Origin: Gyrodactylus bullatarudis | Lineage: Eukaryota > Platyhelminthes > Monogenea > Gyrodactylidea > Gyrodactylidae | NCBI GenBank assembly: GCA_012064415.1 | Contig: SSNU01000136.1 | Span: forward strand, 62,001-126,000 | DNA length: 64,000 nt | Direction of reading: 5' to 3' | Shown here: in pieces, positions 37,483 through 48,203 of the stretch | How the letters are laid out: each line of letters starts with the position of its first letter | Position numbering within the stretch: position 1 is the stretch's first letter | Made by a program: the position numbers and the translations under genes | Notes under the pieces: generated by a model | Told to the model about the DNA's origin: nothing | The model's input: the letters and a program-made list of their open reading frames with translations, nothing else | The model's database searches: none

Positions 37483-38248
37483 TCAGATTTTCCAAAATGG
37501 AGTTTTTGTAGTAATGGTATCACCCAAACTATTATTAGATGTTAGTTTATTTATTTGCATCTCCTTTATCTTTCTCATCATTGGATCAGGTGTCCAATCT
37601 GAATTAGTACCTAAACTAGAGAAACTATTGCCGTTGTTTGTTTTCTTTTTTAAGCTGAAGAACGAATTATTATTCAATCTAATGGATGGCTTAACGTTAA
37701 CAGTTTTATCAGAACGGTTGCACTTTGCAGAAAGGCTTGCCAATACATCTTTATATTTCTCAATATTATGTTGAGACTGGAATACAAAGATGTAAAATTA
37801 CTTTTCTGATCTGTTGATTTAATTTTTCTAGTTCGATTTTAAAATTATCCTCTACTTCTTTAATTTTCTTTGCATCGAATTCATTTTGAATAAGCATCTT
37901 TTTCTCTGTATACTTGTAATAAACGATTTCGTTTTTAAATTGTGACATGTGGAGCTCCAAAATTTCAAGAAATATGCAACAAAGAGTTTCAAAACTTTTC
38001 CCTACTAAGAATGGAAAAGCTTCAGTAACATCAGTTGATATTTTTATCTAGAAAAACATAAAGGTATAATGGAATACTTCAAGAACTTCATTTGGTCTCT
38101 GAAATGTTTCTTTACAGGACGGACAGAAGAAGCCTGAGATACTTTTACACTTTAAGGGAGAATGCTCTGAACAAAATATATGTCTACATCGGGTAAGTAT
38201 CCCAAGCTTATCAAGGACTTTTCGACAACTTCTATAATTACATCTCAT
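37483..38248 (-). CDS. CCNB1IP1: CCNB1IP1/HEI10 RING E3 ligase
   Basis: Meiotic crossover-promoting RING protein (SUMO/ubiquitin E3) that acts on synapsed chromosomes. Exons 38078-38248, 37802-38047 and 37483-37776 give 236 residues (human 277). Residues 3-46 hold the RING: CNYRSCRKVL, TRCRHIFCSEH and FFCPSCKETF. A coiled-coil of about 60 residues (YYKYTEKKMLIQNEF to KLNQQIRK) follows, then a Ser/Asn-rich tail ending in TKTPFWKI. The introns are 30 and 25 nt and both interrupt the frame unless spliced. The RING-coiled-coil-tail order identifies the Zip3/HEI10 family. RNF212 is the main alternative. Confidence 0.82.
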
Positions 38249-38428
38249 TTTTTAAACGATTATTTCGAATAATCTGTAAACAGTAAATACAGTATGGAGA
38301 CTGTTATGAAATAAAATACAGTGTATTTTTCCTTTCAAACTTGTATTATATCTAGTAGAATCATTAAAACTCAATTTTAGTTTGCGATTCAGTATCTTGT
38401 TTAAATAATATCATGTCACATTTTTAAA
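38249..38428. promoter_or_regulatory. bidirectional promoter, CCNB1IP1 / CPT1
   Basis: A 180-bp interval separates two divergent start codons. AT-rich, with no individual element assignable. Confidence 0.4.
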
Positions 38429-41313
38429 ATGGCCGAAGCGCACTCAGCTGTAACTTTCTCAGTTAATGTTGTCGGTGATGACTTATCTATATTTTATGAT
38501 GAAAATCTTTTTTCTCAATTGAAAAATCTTGCCATTCTTTCATGGAAGCGCTTCATTAAGCGATGTAAAGTAATTTTATTAAAATGATTTTTTCAGAACA
38601 ACATCCATGCTAGAATGTATCCAAACAATATCCTATCTTTGATATTATTTTTTACTTTCACTCTTTTTCTTCTAAAACTAGATTACCTCAATAAACTATT
38701 TCCTTTTAGTTATCTCTCGAATTCACTTGGAATAAATCTCGACTTTAAAACTGTTGTTGGCCTAACATTTATCATTTGGTTGTTTTACGTTTATCTTAAT
38801 AGACTCTTACTAAGAATACTTTTTTCAGACATGAGCTACATGTACTCTCAACCAAAAAAAACAAGCTTAAGAGTTAAAATTTGGTTCTTCATCGTTAAAC
38901 TTTTGAGCTCGACCAACTCTCAGCTATACTCCTACCAAGATTGCCTACCTAAATTATCAGTTCCTTCATTAAACTGGACTATAAAGAATGTAATACCATA
39001 CTTTTATAATAATCATAGTATCTGAAAAGTGTTCAACCATTACTTTCGGAGGAAGATTTCATTTCCATAAGTAAAAAGGCAGAAGAATTCAGAAGTTCCT
39101 ATATTGCAAAGAAGATGCAGTTTATCTTATGGCTCAAAAGTATGTGGACTGATAATTACGTTACCGATTGGTGGGAAGAATATGTTTACTTGGCTTCGAG
39201 AGCTTCCCTAATGTCTAATTCAAACTTTTATGGAATGGGTACTCTTCGATTGTTTAAGGATAAGCAGCGAAATTGGTTGAGTCGAGCTGCATTTCTAACA
39301 TCTCTTCTCCTCAGATATGGAAAGGGATTAGAGAACGAAAAAGTAATCATGATTAACCACCTTAATAAAGGCTGTATTATACAGCTGTCGCCAAATATAA
39401 ACTTACTTAATTCATTTACTTTAAGCAAAGACCGCTCTTAATTCAAAGGTTAATCCCTCTCTGCTCAAATCAGTATACAAGACAATACAATACAACGAGA
39501 ATCCCCAGGCAAGGAAGTGATGTACTCAAGCATTACTCTTCCAGCACCCACTTGGTGGTTTTGTACAGAGGCAAGTACTTCAAAATTCCTGTCCGATTTG
39601 GAAATCAAATAATTAATCCTTGTGAATTTGAATAGTGAGTAAAGACCCCGCCATATTAACTGGAATAAAATTTAGATTTATTAGAATGAAATTAACCTTA
39701 ATACTGTACTTTTTAGGTTATAATCCACTTTATGAGTTTATTTTTATCTCTTAGCATTTACAATGAAATAGTGAATCACGAAAGCGAACCTTGCATTGGA
39801 GAAAACAATCTAGCAGCTTTCACAACTGCTGAAAGAAACTTTTGGGCCAATAAACGTGCAGAATATTTCTCTTCGGGTCTAAATAGACACTCTCTTGACA
39901 TAATTGAAAAGGTAAATTTGAATAATTAAAAATTTTCTATATAGGCTGCATTTGTTGTAGTTTTACAAGATGAGGGAGAATTCACTCTTGAGCATGATTT
40001 AGACAAACACGAGGAGACTGCAGAAAGTCTTTCCAAGTTCGCCATGAATTTACTTTGCGGTTCCGGGTCGAATCGTTGGTTTGATAAATCTTTTACCTAT
40101 GTTTTTGGAAAGAATGGTCAATTCGGTGTAAATTCTGAGCATTCTTGGTAGGACTTTTGCTTATCATTTTATCTACAGGGCTGATGGACCAATTACTTCA
40201 CAACAGATTGAACAAGTACTAATGTGGGAACAACATTACAACGAAATTAAGAAGCCTTACTTCCAGTAAGATGGATTTTTTTATTTTATTCAGTTACATC
40301 GATGGAAAGTGTTCTGGTCAAGTTCAACTCTTTTTGAGACCTCAGCGAATAAAATGGTCATTCTCTGAAGCAGTAATTTTATAAATTTTCCAACTTGAAT
40401 TTTCTTACCTATCCAAATTAAATTAGTGCGTCAGGGATATGGATATTGCCTTGAAAGAGGCTCAATTGATGATCAGCAACATTGACATGCATGTTGAACC
40501 CTTCGTTGACTTCGGTCGAGAAAGAGCAAAGCAACTTGGAATATCACCCGACTCTCTGATTCAAATAGGCATTCAGGCTGCTATATTTGAAGACTTTGGT
40601 AAATTCTGTCTCACCTATGAAGCATCCATGACACGTCTCTTTAAAAATGGACGCACAGAGACTGTCCGCAGTTGTACAAGTAACACTTGTGCTTTTGTCA
40701 GAGCCTTGAACAATGAAGCTCTCAGTGTAAGAAAAACCTTTATAAATACATGTTACATATTTATTACACGCTATATAAGAGAAGTAAGATTTAAATTACT
40801 CGAAGTTCATTTCCATTCTAGATTTTAGTTTCAATATAAAACATGAGAACCATTGAGTTTATCTAGATTTTTTATTAGAGTAATGCTCTATTCCTCGATT
40901 ATAGTTATTACAATCTTTATTTTCTAAAGAATGATGAGAAAATGAAACTTCTCCGTGAAGCTGGCAATGTTCATCAGAACAACTTTAGAAATACAATGAG
41001 TGGCAAAGGAATAGATCGTCATATATTTGCCTTGTATATTCTCTCAAGATATTTCAAGGTTAGTTCGCCATTCCTTGACTATGCTATCTCACAACCCTGG
41101 CGTTTATCCACAAGTCAAACGCCGATGTCACAATGTGAGAAAAAGTATGATTTTATCTATGAGAAGCAATATGGCGCTCCAGGAGGAGGATTTGGTCCAG
41201 TAACCGATGATGGTTACGGAGTCAGTTATATTTTCAGTGGAGGCAACATGGTATATTTTCACGTTTCATCTAAGAAGTCATGCCAGCAAACCGTAAGAAT
41301 TGATATTGAATAA
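38429..41313 (+). CDS. CPT1: carnitine O-palmitoyltransferase 1
   Basis: Mitochondrial outer-membrane enzyme that makes long-chain acylcarnitines, the entry step of fatty-acid oxidation. Exons 38429-38569, 38597-38989, 39019-39342, 39426-39634, 39755-39911, 39945-40147, 40179-40265, 40294-40372, 40427-40726 and 40930-41313 give 758 residues (human 773). The regulatory N-terminus MAEAHSAVTF is followed by two membrane helices (about residues 55-75 and 98-125). YVTDWWEEYVYL and the catalytic EHSWADGPI come next, with His at about residue 474, equivalent to human His473. Further blocks are LTYEASMTRLF, GRTETVRSCT, IDRHIFALY, RLSTSQT and GFGPVTDDGYGVSY. Introns 1-2, 5-7 are only 27-33 nt. A GTAAGA donor follows CQQT near the end, so a last exon may replace the terminal six codons. 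Confidence 0.96.
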
Positions 41314-42502
41314 AAAAATGAATTTTTTCCCAAATAGAAAAAATGTTGCAAAGATTGGGAATGAAAACATAATTTAAAGAAAAATGTGGGTCTTACTCAA
41401 ATTCAGTCATTATGATGAGTAAGATTGAATAGAGATTAAAATAGAGAATCTTACACGTGTAATTTAGAACTACATCTTGAGAATTTAATTCTCAGGGTTA
41501 GCTTTAGAGAGCAAAGAAATCTTTAATCTGATTTAAAATCATGTTTTCCATTGAATACACTATTTCAAAGTAATTAATTTTGCTAGGACTAATAAATTAA
41601 ATTTTGATTTTGAAATGAAAAGGATTCAAGACGTTTCGGTAAGCTAATTGCGAAAAACCTTAGAAAAATCTCTCAACTATTTGATGATTCATCTTGATTA
41701 TAAAATGATTATATCATCCTCCATTATAATGGAATAAAACCATAAAAGTGGGGGAATAGATTTATTTTTGATTGATTGATAAATGAACATTGAACGAGAG
41801 ATGAAAAAAAACTCAAATTGTAGTCTTGTTTTTAATGTAATGTACCATGAGATTTTAGTGGAATTAAACCCAGATTCTTTGTTGAATAAAGAAATAATAT
41901 TTTTAATACCTAAAGATTTTTTATTATTGTTATTAAAATATAGCTTATAATTGATCTTCAAGCAAGTATCACGATGATCGTTAACTGACCTATGAAATCC
42001 AGGAGGGAAATCAATAAACTGTTATAGTTATGATTAAAAAGTATTGCTTCAAAATACAAAAAATCCTAAATTGAGAGCGAAATACATTTAACAGGTCAAT
42101 GTTCACAATTTGTTCACTAGACTTGCAAAATTAAAAAATTCTGTTCATCTGGATGCAACATACAAAAATCATTGTGCTGCATAATAAAAAAACCATGATG
42201 ATGATGATGAACAGAAAAGATAAAGCCTAAAGATATTTTAAATATTGATCAATCATTAAAATTGTGTTTTTTTCTTCATTAGAAAATCACTTGATAAGTT
42301 CATTTATATATATGATTATTATGCTTTTAGAAATTAGCATGTTCTTCTTCTACTAACCCAATGTAGAGACAGTTAATTTTCACAAATAAAATTGAATGTA
42401 GATTTTACCGTCTAAAACCTTCGTAAGATTTTACTTTTAGAATAAGCAATATATCATGTCATGTTTATAAATGGCGAGACATTTAGTTAGATAAAACAAG
42501 AT
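41314..42502. other. intergenic region between convergent CPT1 and decarboxylase genes
   Basis: AT-rich convergent 3' ends. No convincing coding frame: the minus-strand frame at 41698-41961 is Asn/Lys/Ile-rich and matches nothing. A possible final CPT1 exon could lie just after 41330. Confidence 0.4.
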
Positions 42503-45500
42503 TCAAGATTGATCGGCCAAAATTTTATCAGTACATTCGAAGATGGTCTTGACAGCAAAATGAATATGATCCATATTGGCAAATTGGTAGCAAACAGCAA
42601 ATCTGAGGTAGAATATGGGCTCTGGTCTCTCGAATATGGAATTTATCAGGTAAATTTTTCCCTGTGAGTTTATTTCGTCGAGTAGTCTCCTACTAGGCTC
42701 ATTGCCCCTCTGAAATTGGATAAAAATAAATATCATCTAATTTAAAAGCTCGAAAATACAGTATAATCTCATATTCTGTTTTCAAAAGAATTATGGTGAT
42801 CAAAATAGTTAGTTGGAAATTTAATTTATTCGCTAACGTAAAAAATATAGAAAGAGTCAAGTCTTTAGAATGTTTCTTTCAGAGTTTCGTTTCTCAAACG
42901 TTTTATTTCTCTTCACACGTGTACCATGTCTTGGTTTTTCTTCATTTTCTTTGGTCTCACTCTTAGTTTCCAAATCAGATTTCGCGACTTCCTTGTCAAT
43001 AATTTCAGTAATTGAAATTGAATCCTGTAGATATTGGCTATTCTCCTCGTCAAATGCATTCTTCTCATATGCTATGCTCAAAGCTTGCGAAGCTAAATTC
43101 TCCCTTATTTCGTTTGGAAATATAATCTTTTTCAGGGAGAAAGAGTTGACAAACTTTGGATCCCTTTTAACAATTCTACCAATCATGCAATCGTTTTTAT
43201 CATCAAGATTAATAATCACTTTATACATTTTGTCAAGGCATTGCAGCATATTCTCCTTCAAATCAATCCTTTGGCCCATTTTGATCTCACACTTTTGAAT
43301 GTTACCCTTCAAATTTTCAATCTCTACCGTGTACTTGTTGTTCATTTGTCTCATGTTCTCGAACAAATCATCTAATTGCTTAATGAAGAATGGAGCATCT
43401 AAACTCAGATGACTGCTAGTATCAGCCTGTTGAAATAATTTCTTAGTTAGAGAGAATGAAATTAATCTTGACTTTTGATTGGATTGTTCAAATTTTGTCT
43501 TGAGAATGATGATACTAATTCTCGATAACTCCTGATAAAATTCAGCCATGAAAGGGCTTGGATTTTTTTGCCTGATATCTTCGTGAATTTGCTCTGAACA
43601 TTGACAGATCTCGGAGGTTTTCTCCTTTCGTAAACTATTCAATATTTTGTTTGTACGCGAAAGGATTTTCCTAGATTCCTCCAGCTCTTCTTCAATCGCT
43701 TTTTCTCCTACCATTTCGATCAATGCTTTGATCTCTTTCCTACGAATGAGAAGATCTTCTTTTGCGTTTGTTATCATCTCAAAGATATCTTGAATGTCCT
43801 TGTTAAGTAGGACTGATTCTCCTTTAACTCGATGGTTCAAAGCTAAATCTTTGTAGGTGTTCAAGTTATCATTGAGACATTGGCCAATTTCGTAACATTC
43901 TGAGATTCTTTCGATTAAAAAATTTACCTCGCCTAAATCCATTTCTCTAAGTACTAAATCTTTATTCTTTAAACTTTATTATCAATGAAATTTCATTCAG
44001 TAGTTTTTACTATATTTTCTACTCACCTTTAAACGAAAGCAAACCAATGCCATTCGAACTTGGTCGACAATTTCAAAACGGTCATCTTCCAAGAGAAGTT
44101 TTTCAAATTCGTGAGCTAATCGAATATGCTAAAACGGTTAGAGATAGAAATGACATACATTTTTTATATAATTCTGGATTTTCTCTAATCCATAACAGCG
44201 AAGAACAAACCAAATTTTTAATGATCTAAACCTTCTACCTAGAGGTATTTGAAAGTTCTGTAATAAAATATGCATCATTAGAATAAAGTTTTTCGAAATA
44301 CTCAATTTATTATTATTACTAGAGTCGAAACTCATAAGGAAGATAGGAGAACGAACGAATAATAAGTGATAAACGTTTTATTTCCCCGGGTCTCTTCAGA
44401 CTTAATCCCGGGCTCTCGTTATATACTGTTACATTGCAAATTTTTCTGCTCTTCCATTGGATAAAAAAGGGAACTCAANNNNNNNNATCCAATGGAAGAG
44501 CAGAAAAATTTGCAATGTAACAGTATATAACGAGAGCCCGGGATTAAGTCTGAAGAGACCCGGGGAAATAAAACGTTTATCACTTATTATTCGTTCGTTC
44601 TCCTATCTTCCTTATGAGTTTGGACTCTAGTAATAATAATATACTTGATGAGGTTCGGCAACATTATCGTTCCAACTCAATTTATTCTTACTCGGTAATC
44701 TGGTGTCTCTTTCTGGAAGTTATGCTGAAGGTAGTAAGGATTCACTTTGAAGGCGTCATGAATGTAATTTATGTTTTTAAACCAGCTAACCGTACAGTCA
44801 AAATTAACAAGCATCCATTTGTGTGGATTAAATGCATATGACATGGCATACTGTAGAAAATGTAAATTAAATTTACATTCTTTATTTTTGTACAATGTAC
44901 ATTTATTATAGGTTTTGATCAAAATTTCTTGAATAAATGTTTTTTTCCAAAGCCTCTTCCCCAAGTTTTCGGAACTGAGATAGTCACAAACACTTTTCAG
45001 TGGATTACTTACTAAATCTAAAAGCCTAAATAGTTTTTGAGTCGTTATTCCTAGTCAACAACTGAACAAAACCATTAAAACCTACTTTTAAAGTGTGGTC
45101 ACAGGTTATTACAATATCCATATGAAATCTAACATGACGGAGAGAGTTTCAATTCCATTCTACATTTATTCCTCAGAAAACATCTAAGAAGATGGAAAGA
45201 AAAGAATACAATGCTTTTTTCGTAGGCCCCATAATTAAAAGAAACTTTTATCAAAGATGGTATATTATGCATTGCTTCCTGAATTATAACTATGAATTCA
45301 AGAATGACCTATGTCTTCCTGATTCTATTCTAAAATTCTCCTTATACTTGTAATGGTGTAACTCACTTCAACACCCTTGAGATAATGTTGATATTCTGGG
45401 CATAGGAAGGCAGAGCCAGCATAAGCAGCATCCACATGCATCCAAACATTATTCTCCTGGCAAACTTTCCCGCAAGTCTCTAGACAATCAAAAGCACAAG

Positions 45501-47648
45501 AACCTGTCGTACCAAGGGTTGCAACGAACTGTTTATTTTAATAAGATTAATTCAATAAATTTACGCTTTAAATAAGTTTTTTTCATAAGTTTTAGAGTAA
45601 ATAATATGGGTCAATCTCAAGAAATTAAAGTTTTAAAAATGATTGAATCCAGCATATTTGAGTCTTTCTTGAAAGGTTAACTAGCTACATATTTGATTGT
45701 GAGATCTATTGATTATAATCAAGGGTAGTAAATTCAAGAAATTAAATTTTCTCACAAAAAATGGAATTAAGCCATCTTGCTTGTCTTTTTCAATCATTTG
45801 ACTTAGAATATCTCCAATGATACTCCGGGATTCATTTGTCACAATTTTCCTCATTTTTATCAAGGCCAATAAACCAGCACGCTCAACTGAGGAATGAGAC
45901 TGGTCAGAAGTGTAAGCCACAAGTTTCGATAAAATAGCCAATTTTTCTTCCTCTGTGCTCAATGACTTCAAGTCGTTAATGGCTTTATTTCTTGCTGCTA
46001 ACAGGCTCAATAACGTTGTCTCGCTCATACTAGTCTGTGTAAAGAAATTGGAATTAATACTAGTGGAGGATAAAAAAATAGAAACAAACACTGTCTCATA
46101 TTTGATCCGTTCTATTTTTTAACGATAAATAAATATTTTATTCCTTTTTTTCATTAGAAAATAAATTACCAAATCATTTTCATTTAATCGCACAGAGACT
46201 ATTAGAGGTCGCGAGAATTCTCTTTTCTTTAAAAAATATGTAGTTAATACAAACATTCGTGATTACTTTGACTGATAAAAATTTTTAAATCATTAAATTG
46301 ATAAAATATTGAATAAATAAAGCTAGCTAATATGAAGATCGGAATTTAGATTCATTTCATGGATGTTAAAAAGCCCTTAGTCTCTTTGTCATTCAGAAAA
46401 ATTACTGGAAAACAAGAGTAGCACCAAATACCAATTTTTTCAACTTTGAGTTGAAAAATTTTACTGATTTCAAAGTTAGAGAGGGATCAAAAGTTGATTT
46501 TTAAGATCACGATAAGACAAGAAAACCAATTATCACTATAAAACTTCAGATGAAATCGTCATTTTCAGGGAATTTGAATCATTAATGCGAAAATTGAATT
46601 TTGATCATTTTTTCTACTCGAAAATCGATGACATTTTGATGATTCAAATTCCCTGAAATTGAAGATATCATCTGAAGTTTTATAGTGATAATTGGTTTTC
46701 TTGTCTTATCGTGATCTTAAAAATCAACTTTTGATGATCAAAATTTGATCGCTCTCTAACTTTGAAATCAGCAAAATTTTTCAACTCAAAGCTCAAAAAA
46801 ATTGGAATTTGCCGCTACTTCGAGACTGGAATTATGCCATATTATCCTTAAAAATTATACTTCTTTCAAACTTTTACTCTTCATATCGTGAAGGTAAATC
46901 TTGATCGAACTCGTTTTCTTGATGAAAATATTGAGAATTTTGTAAAAATCATAAATTCTCATCTTCATAACTACAGGTGTAATATTTCTCTAAAAACTAA
47001 TCACCTGAATAACGCCAAGAGTATTTTGAGACTTCCAAAGACACTCAGGCAAGTTGATTGATTTCGCCAGCCAATTGAGAACGATTATTTCCAGTTCAGT
47101 TGCAGAAGGAGAAGATGACTAGACAATAAAAGTTTCATTATAAAACTTATATGATGTACGCTTAGTATTTGATCAGTTTTATAATTACCCATGTAAATCC
47201 AATCACACCCATCAAATCAGCAAGAAATCCTCCCATGAGAGAAGGATAGGAACGGCCAGCAGGAAAGTAGGCATGGAAACTGGGACCTTGCCAGTTAGTT
47301 ATCTTAAAATATAGTGATATTATTGGTTGAGTCGAAATTTTCCGTTCTTAATTCAAGAATTAAAAATATTTTTCAAAATACTAATAAGTGGTTGAATTTT
47401 TTTTTTAATTATAAAAAATAAATTTAAAAATAACTAACTCCAGTTAGGATATGATCCTCGAAATCCTTGAGGACAATGCTCAAATCTTCAGCCTTCTCTG
47501 GTGCTTGATTAGGTAAGAGTTTTTTAAGGTATCCTGGTTCTCTATTACATAGCGCAGGCATCTGATCCATTTTAACATAAATCTTCTTTACAAATTCTAT
47601 GAATAAGTCTATTTTATCATTAAACTCTTGATAATTCTCTTGTTCCAT
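42503..47648 (-). CDS. Ddc: aromatic L-amino-acid decarboxylase
   Basis: Pyridoxal-phosphate group II decarboxylase making dopamine/serotonin (or related amines). Exons 47439-47648, 47189-47302, 47005-47118, 45756-46034, 45367-45528, 44692-44850, 44159-44257, 44027-44128, 42503-42709 are all phase 0 and give 481 residues, the family length. Landmarks: [43 protein letters not shown] (His193, the decarboxylase rather than DHPAA-synthase residue), [28 protein letters not shown] with PLP Lys304, and [17 protein letters not shown]. It is closest to DDC, though tyrosine or histidine decarboxylase is not excluded. The intron between exons 6 and 7 contains a palindrome with an assembly gap. The intron between exons 8 and 9 contains another gene. 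Confidence 0.93.
42857..43942 (-). CDS. unknown 361-aa coiled-coil protein nested in the Ddc intron
   Basis: An intronless frame from ATG at 43942 to a stop at 42857, on the same strand as and entirely inside the last Ddc intron (42710-44026). The protein is highly helical with several heptad-rich stretches (residues about 60-120 and 190-240), a short motif [17 protein letters not shown], and a basic tail ([18 protein letters not shown]). No domain recognised. Length, codon usage and composition are those of a real gene, and its end leaves 147 bp before the next Ddc exon. A cytoskeletal or centrosomal role is possible but unsupported. Confidence 0.7.
   Translation of the reverse strand: MDLGEVNFLIERISECYEIGQCLNDNLNTYKDLALNHRVKGESVLLNKDIQDIFEMITNAKEDLLIRRKEIKALIEMVGEKAIEEELEESRKILSRTNKILNSLRKEKTSEICQCSEQIHEDIRQKNPSPFMAEFYQELSRISIIILKTKFEQSNQKSRLISFSLTKKLFQQADTSSHLSLDAPFFIKQLDDLFENMRQMNNKYTVEIENLKGNIQKCEIKMGQRIDLKENMLQCLDKMYKVIINLDDKNDCMIGRIVKRDPKFVNSFSLKKIIFPNEIRENLASQALSIAYEKNAFDEENSQYLQDSISITEIIDKEVAKSDLETKSETKENEEKPRHGTRVKRNKTFEKRNSERNILKT
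44310..44640. repeat. near-perfect palindrome around an assembly gap
   Basis: Arms 44310-44462 and 44487-44640 are inverted copies of about 153 bp with one mismatch noted. Between them lie 16 bases and a run of eight Ns (44479-44486). The structure is in the Ddc intron between exons 6 and 7. It is probably a TIR element whose interior is missing, or an inverted-duplication assembly artefact. Confidence 0.85.
44479..44486. other. assembly gap (8 N)
   Basis: Eight consecutive Ns at the centre of the palindrome in the Ddc intron. Short gaps like this often have arbitrary length, so the true missing sequence may be larger. Confidence 0.99.
46314..46990. repeat. long foldback palindrome (MITE-like)
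   Basis: Arms 46430-46590 and about 46635-46815 are inverted copies with modest divergence (shared blocks GATTTTTAAGATCAC, GATAAGACAAGAAAACC, TTATCACTATAAAACTTCAG). Outer ends near 46318 and 46975 match the termini of the copies at 6835 and 35130. It lies in the Ddc intron between exons 3 and 4 and is the most complete family member in the window. No coding capacity. Confidence 0.7.
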
Positions 47649-48203
47649 TTGGTAAATGAGGGGAAAAATTAAGTTTTCTAAGATTAAATTTCATAATTTA
47701 TCTCTAAGCTTGCTGATTTCTAATTGGACAAATAATTGGAGTCAAATTGTTATTGTTGAAACTGTAAGAAAATTTCGAGACAAAAATTGTTTGTGAAAGA
47801 TTAGATCTGAAGTGAAATTACAAGGGATTAAAAGAGAAATTTCTCAATTCTAGACTTTCATAAATGAATTTTGATATCCTAATCTGATTATATAATCCAG
47901 AAGATATTCAATACCTTAATCCATTGCTCTTATCTTTATAAAACATAATAAACGTTTTTTAAATAAGAATATAAACTTATGATTCATAAACTATGAATTT
48001 CAATCTGAGAAATTCTTTAAAAAAAGCATATTGAGATGAAACATAAAGTTACTACACATTTTGTTTTAATTTTTATTTATGCGAATATGTTTTTAACAAA
48101 GTTTTGTGTCTTCTTTCAATTGGAAGCACAATCAGGCTGCCTTCGATAAAGATCTTCCCGAACAAATCCATCAACTGGTCCTTTTTAATTATTACCTTTT
48201 ATT
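47649..48203. promoter_or_regulatory. divergent intergenic region, Ddc / NFRKB
   Basis: Both genes start away from this 555-bp AT-rich interval, so it should carry their promoters. No specific element could be assigned. Confidence 0.35.

Noticed and set aside
42870..43298. Plus-strand 142-codon frame
   Set aside because: Antisense shadow of the nested coiled-coil gene, with Phe/Ser/Leu-rich artefactual composition.
44677..44964. Extended minus-strand frame of 95 codons
   Set aside because: Only 44692-44850 is a Ddc exon. The remainder is intron read-through on both sides.
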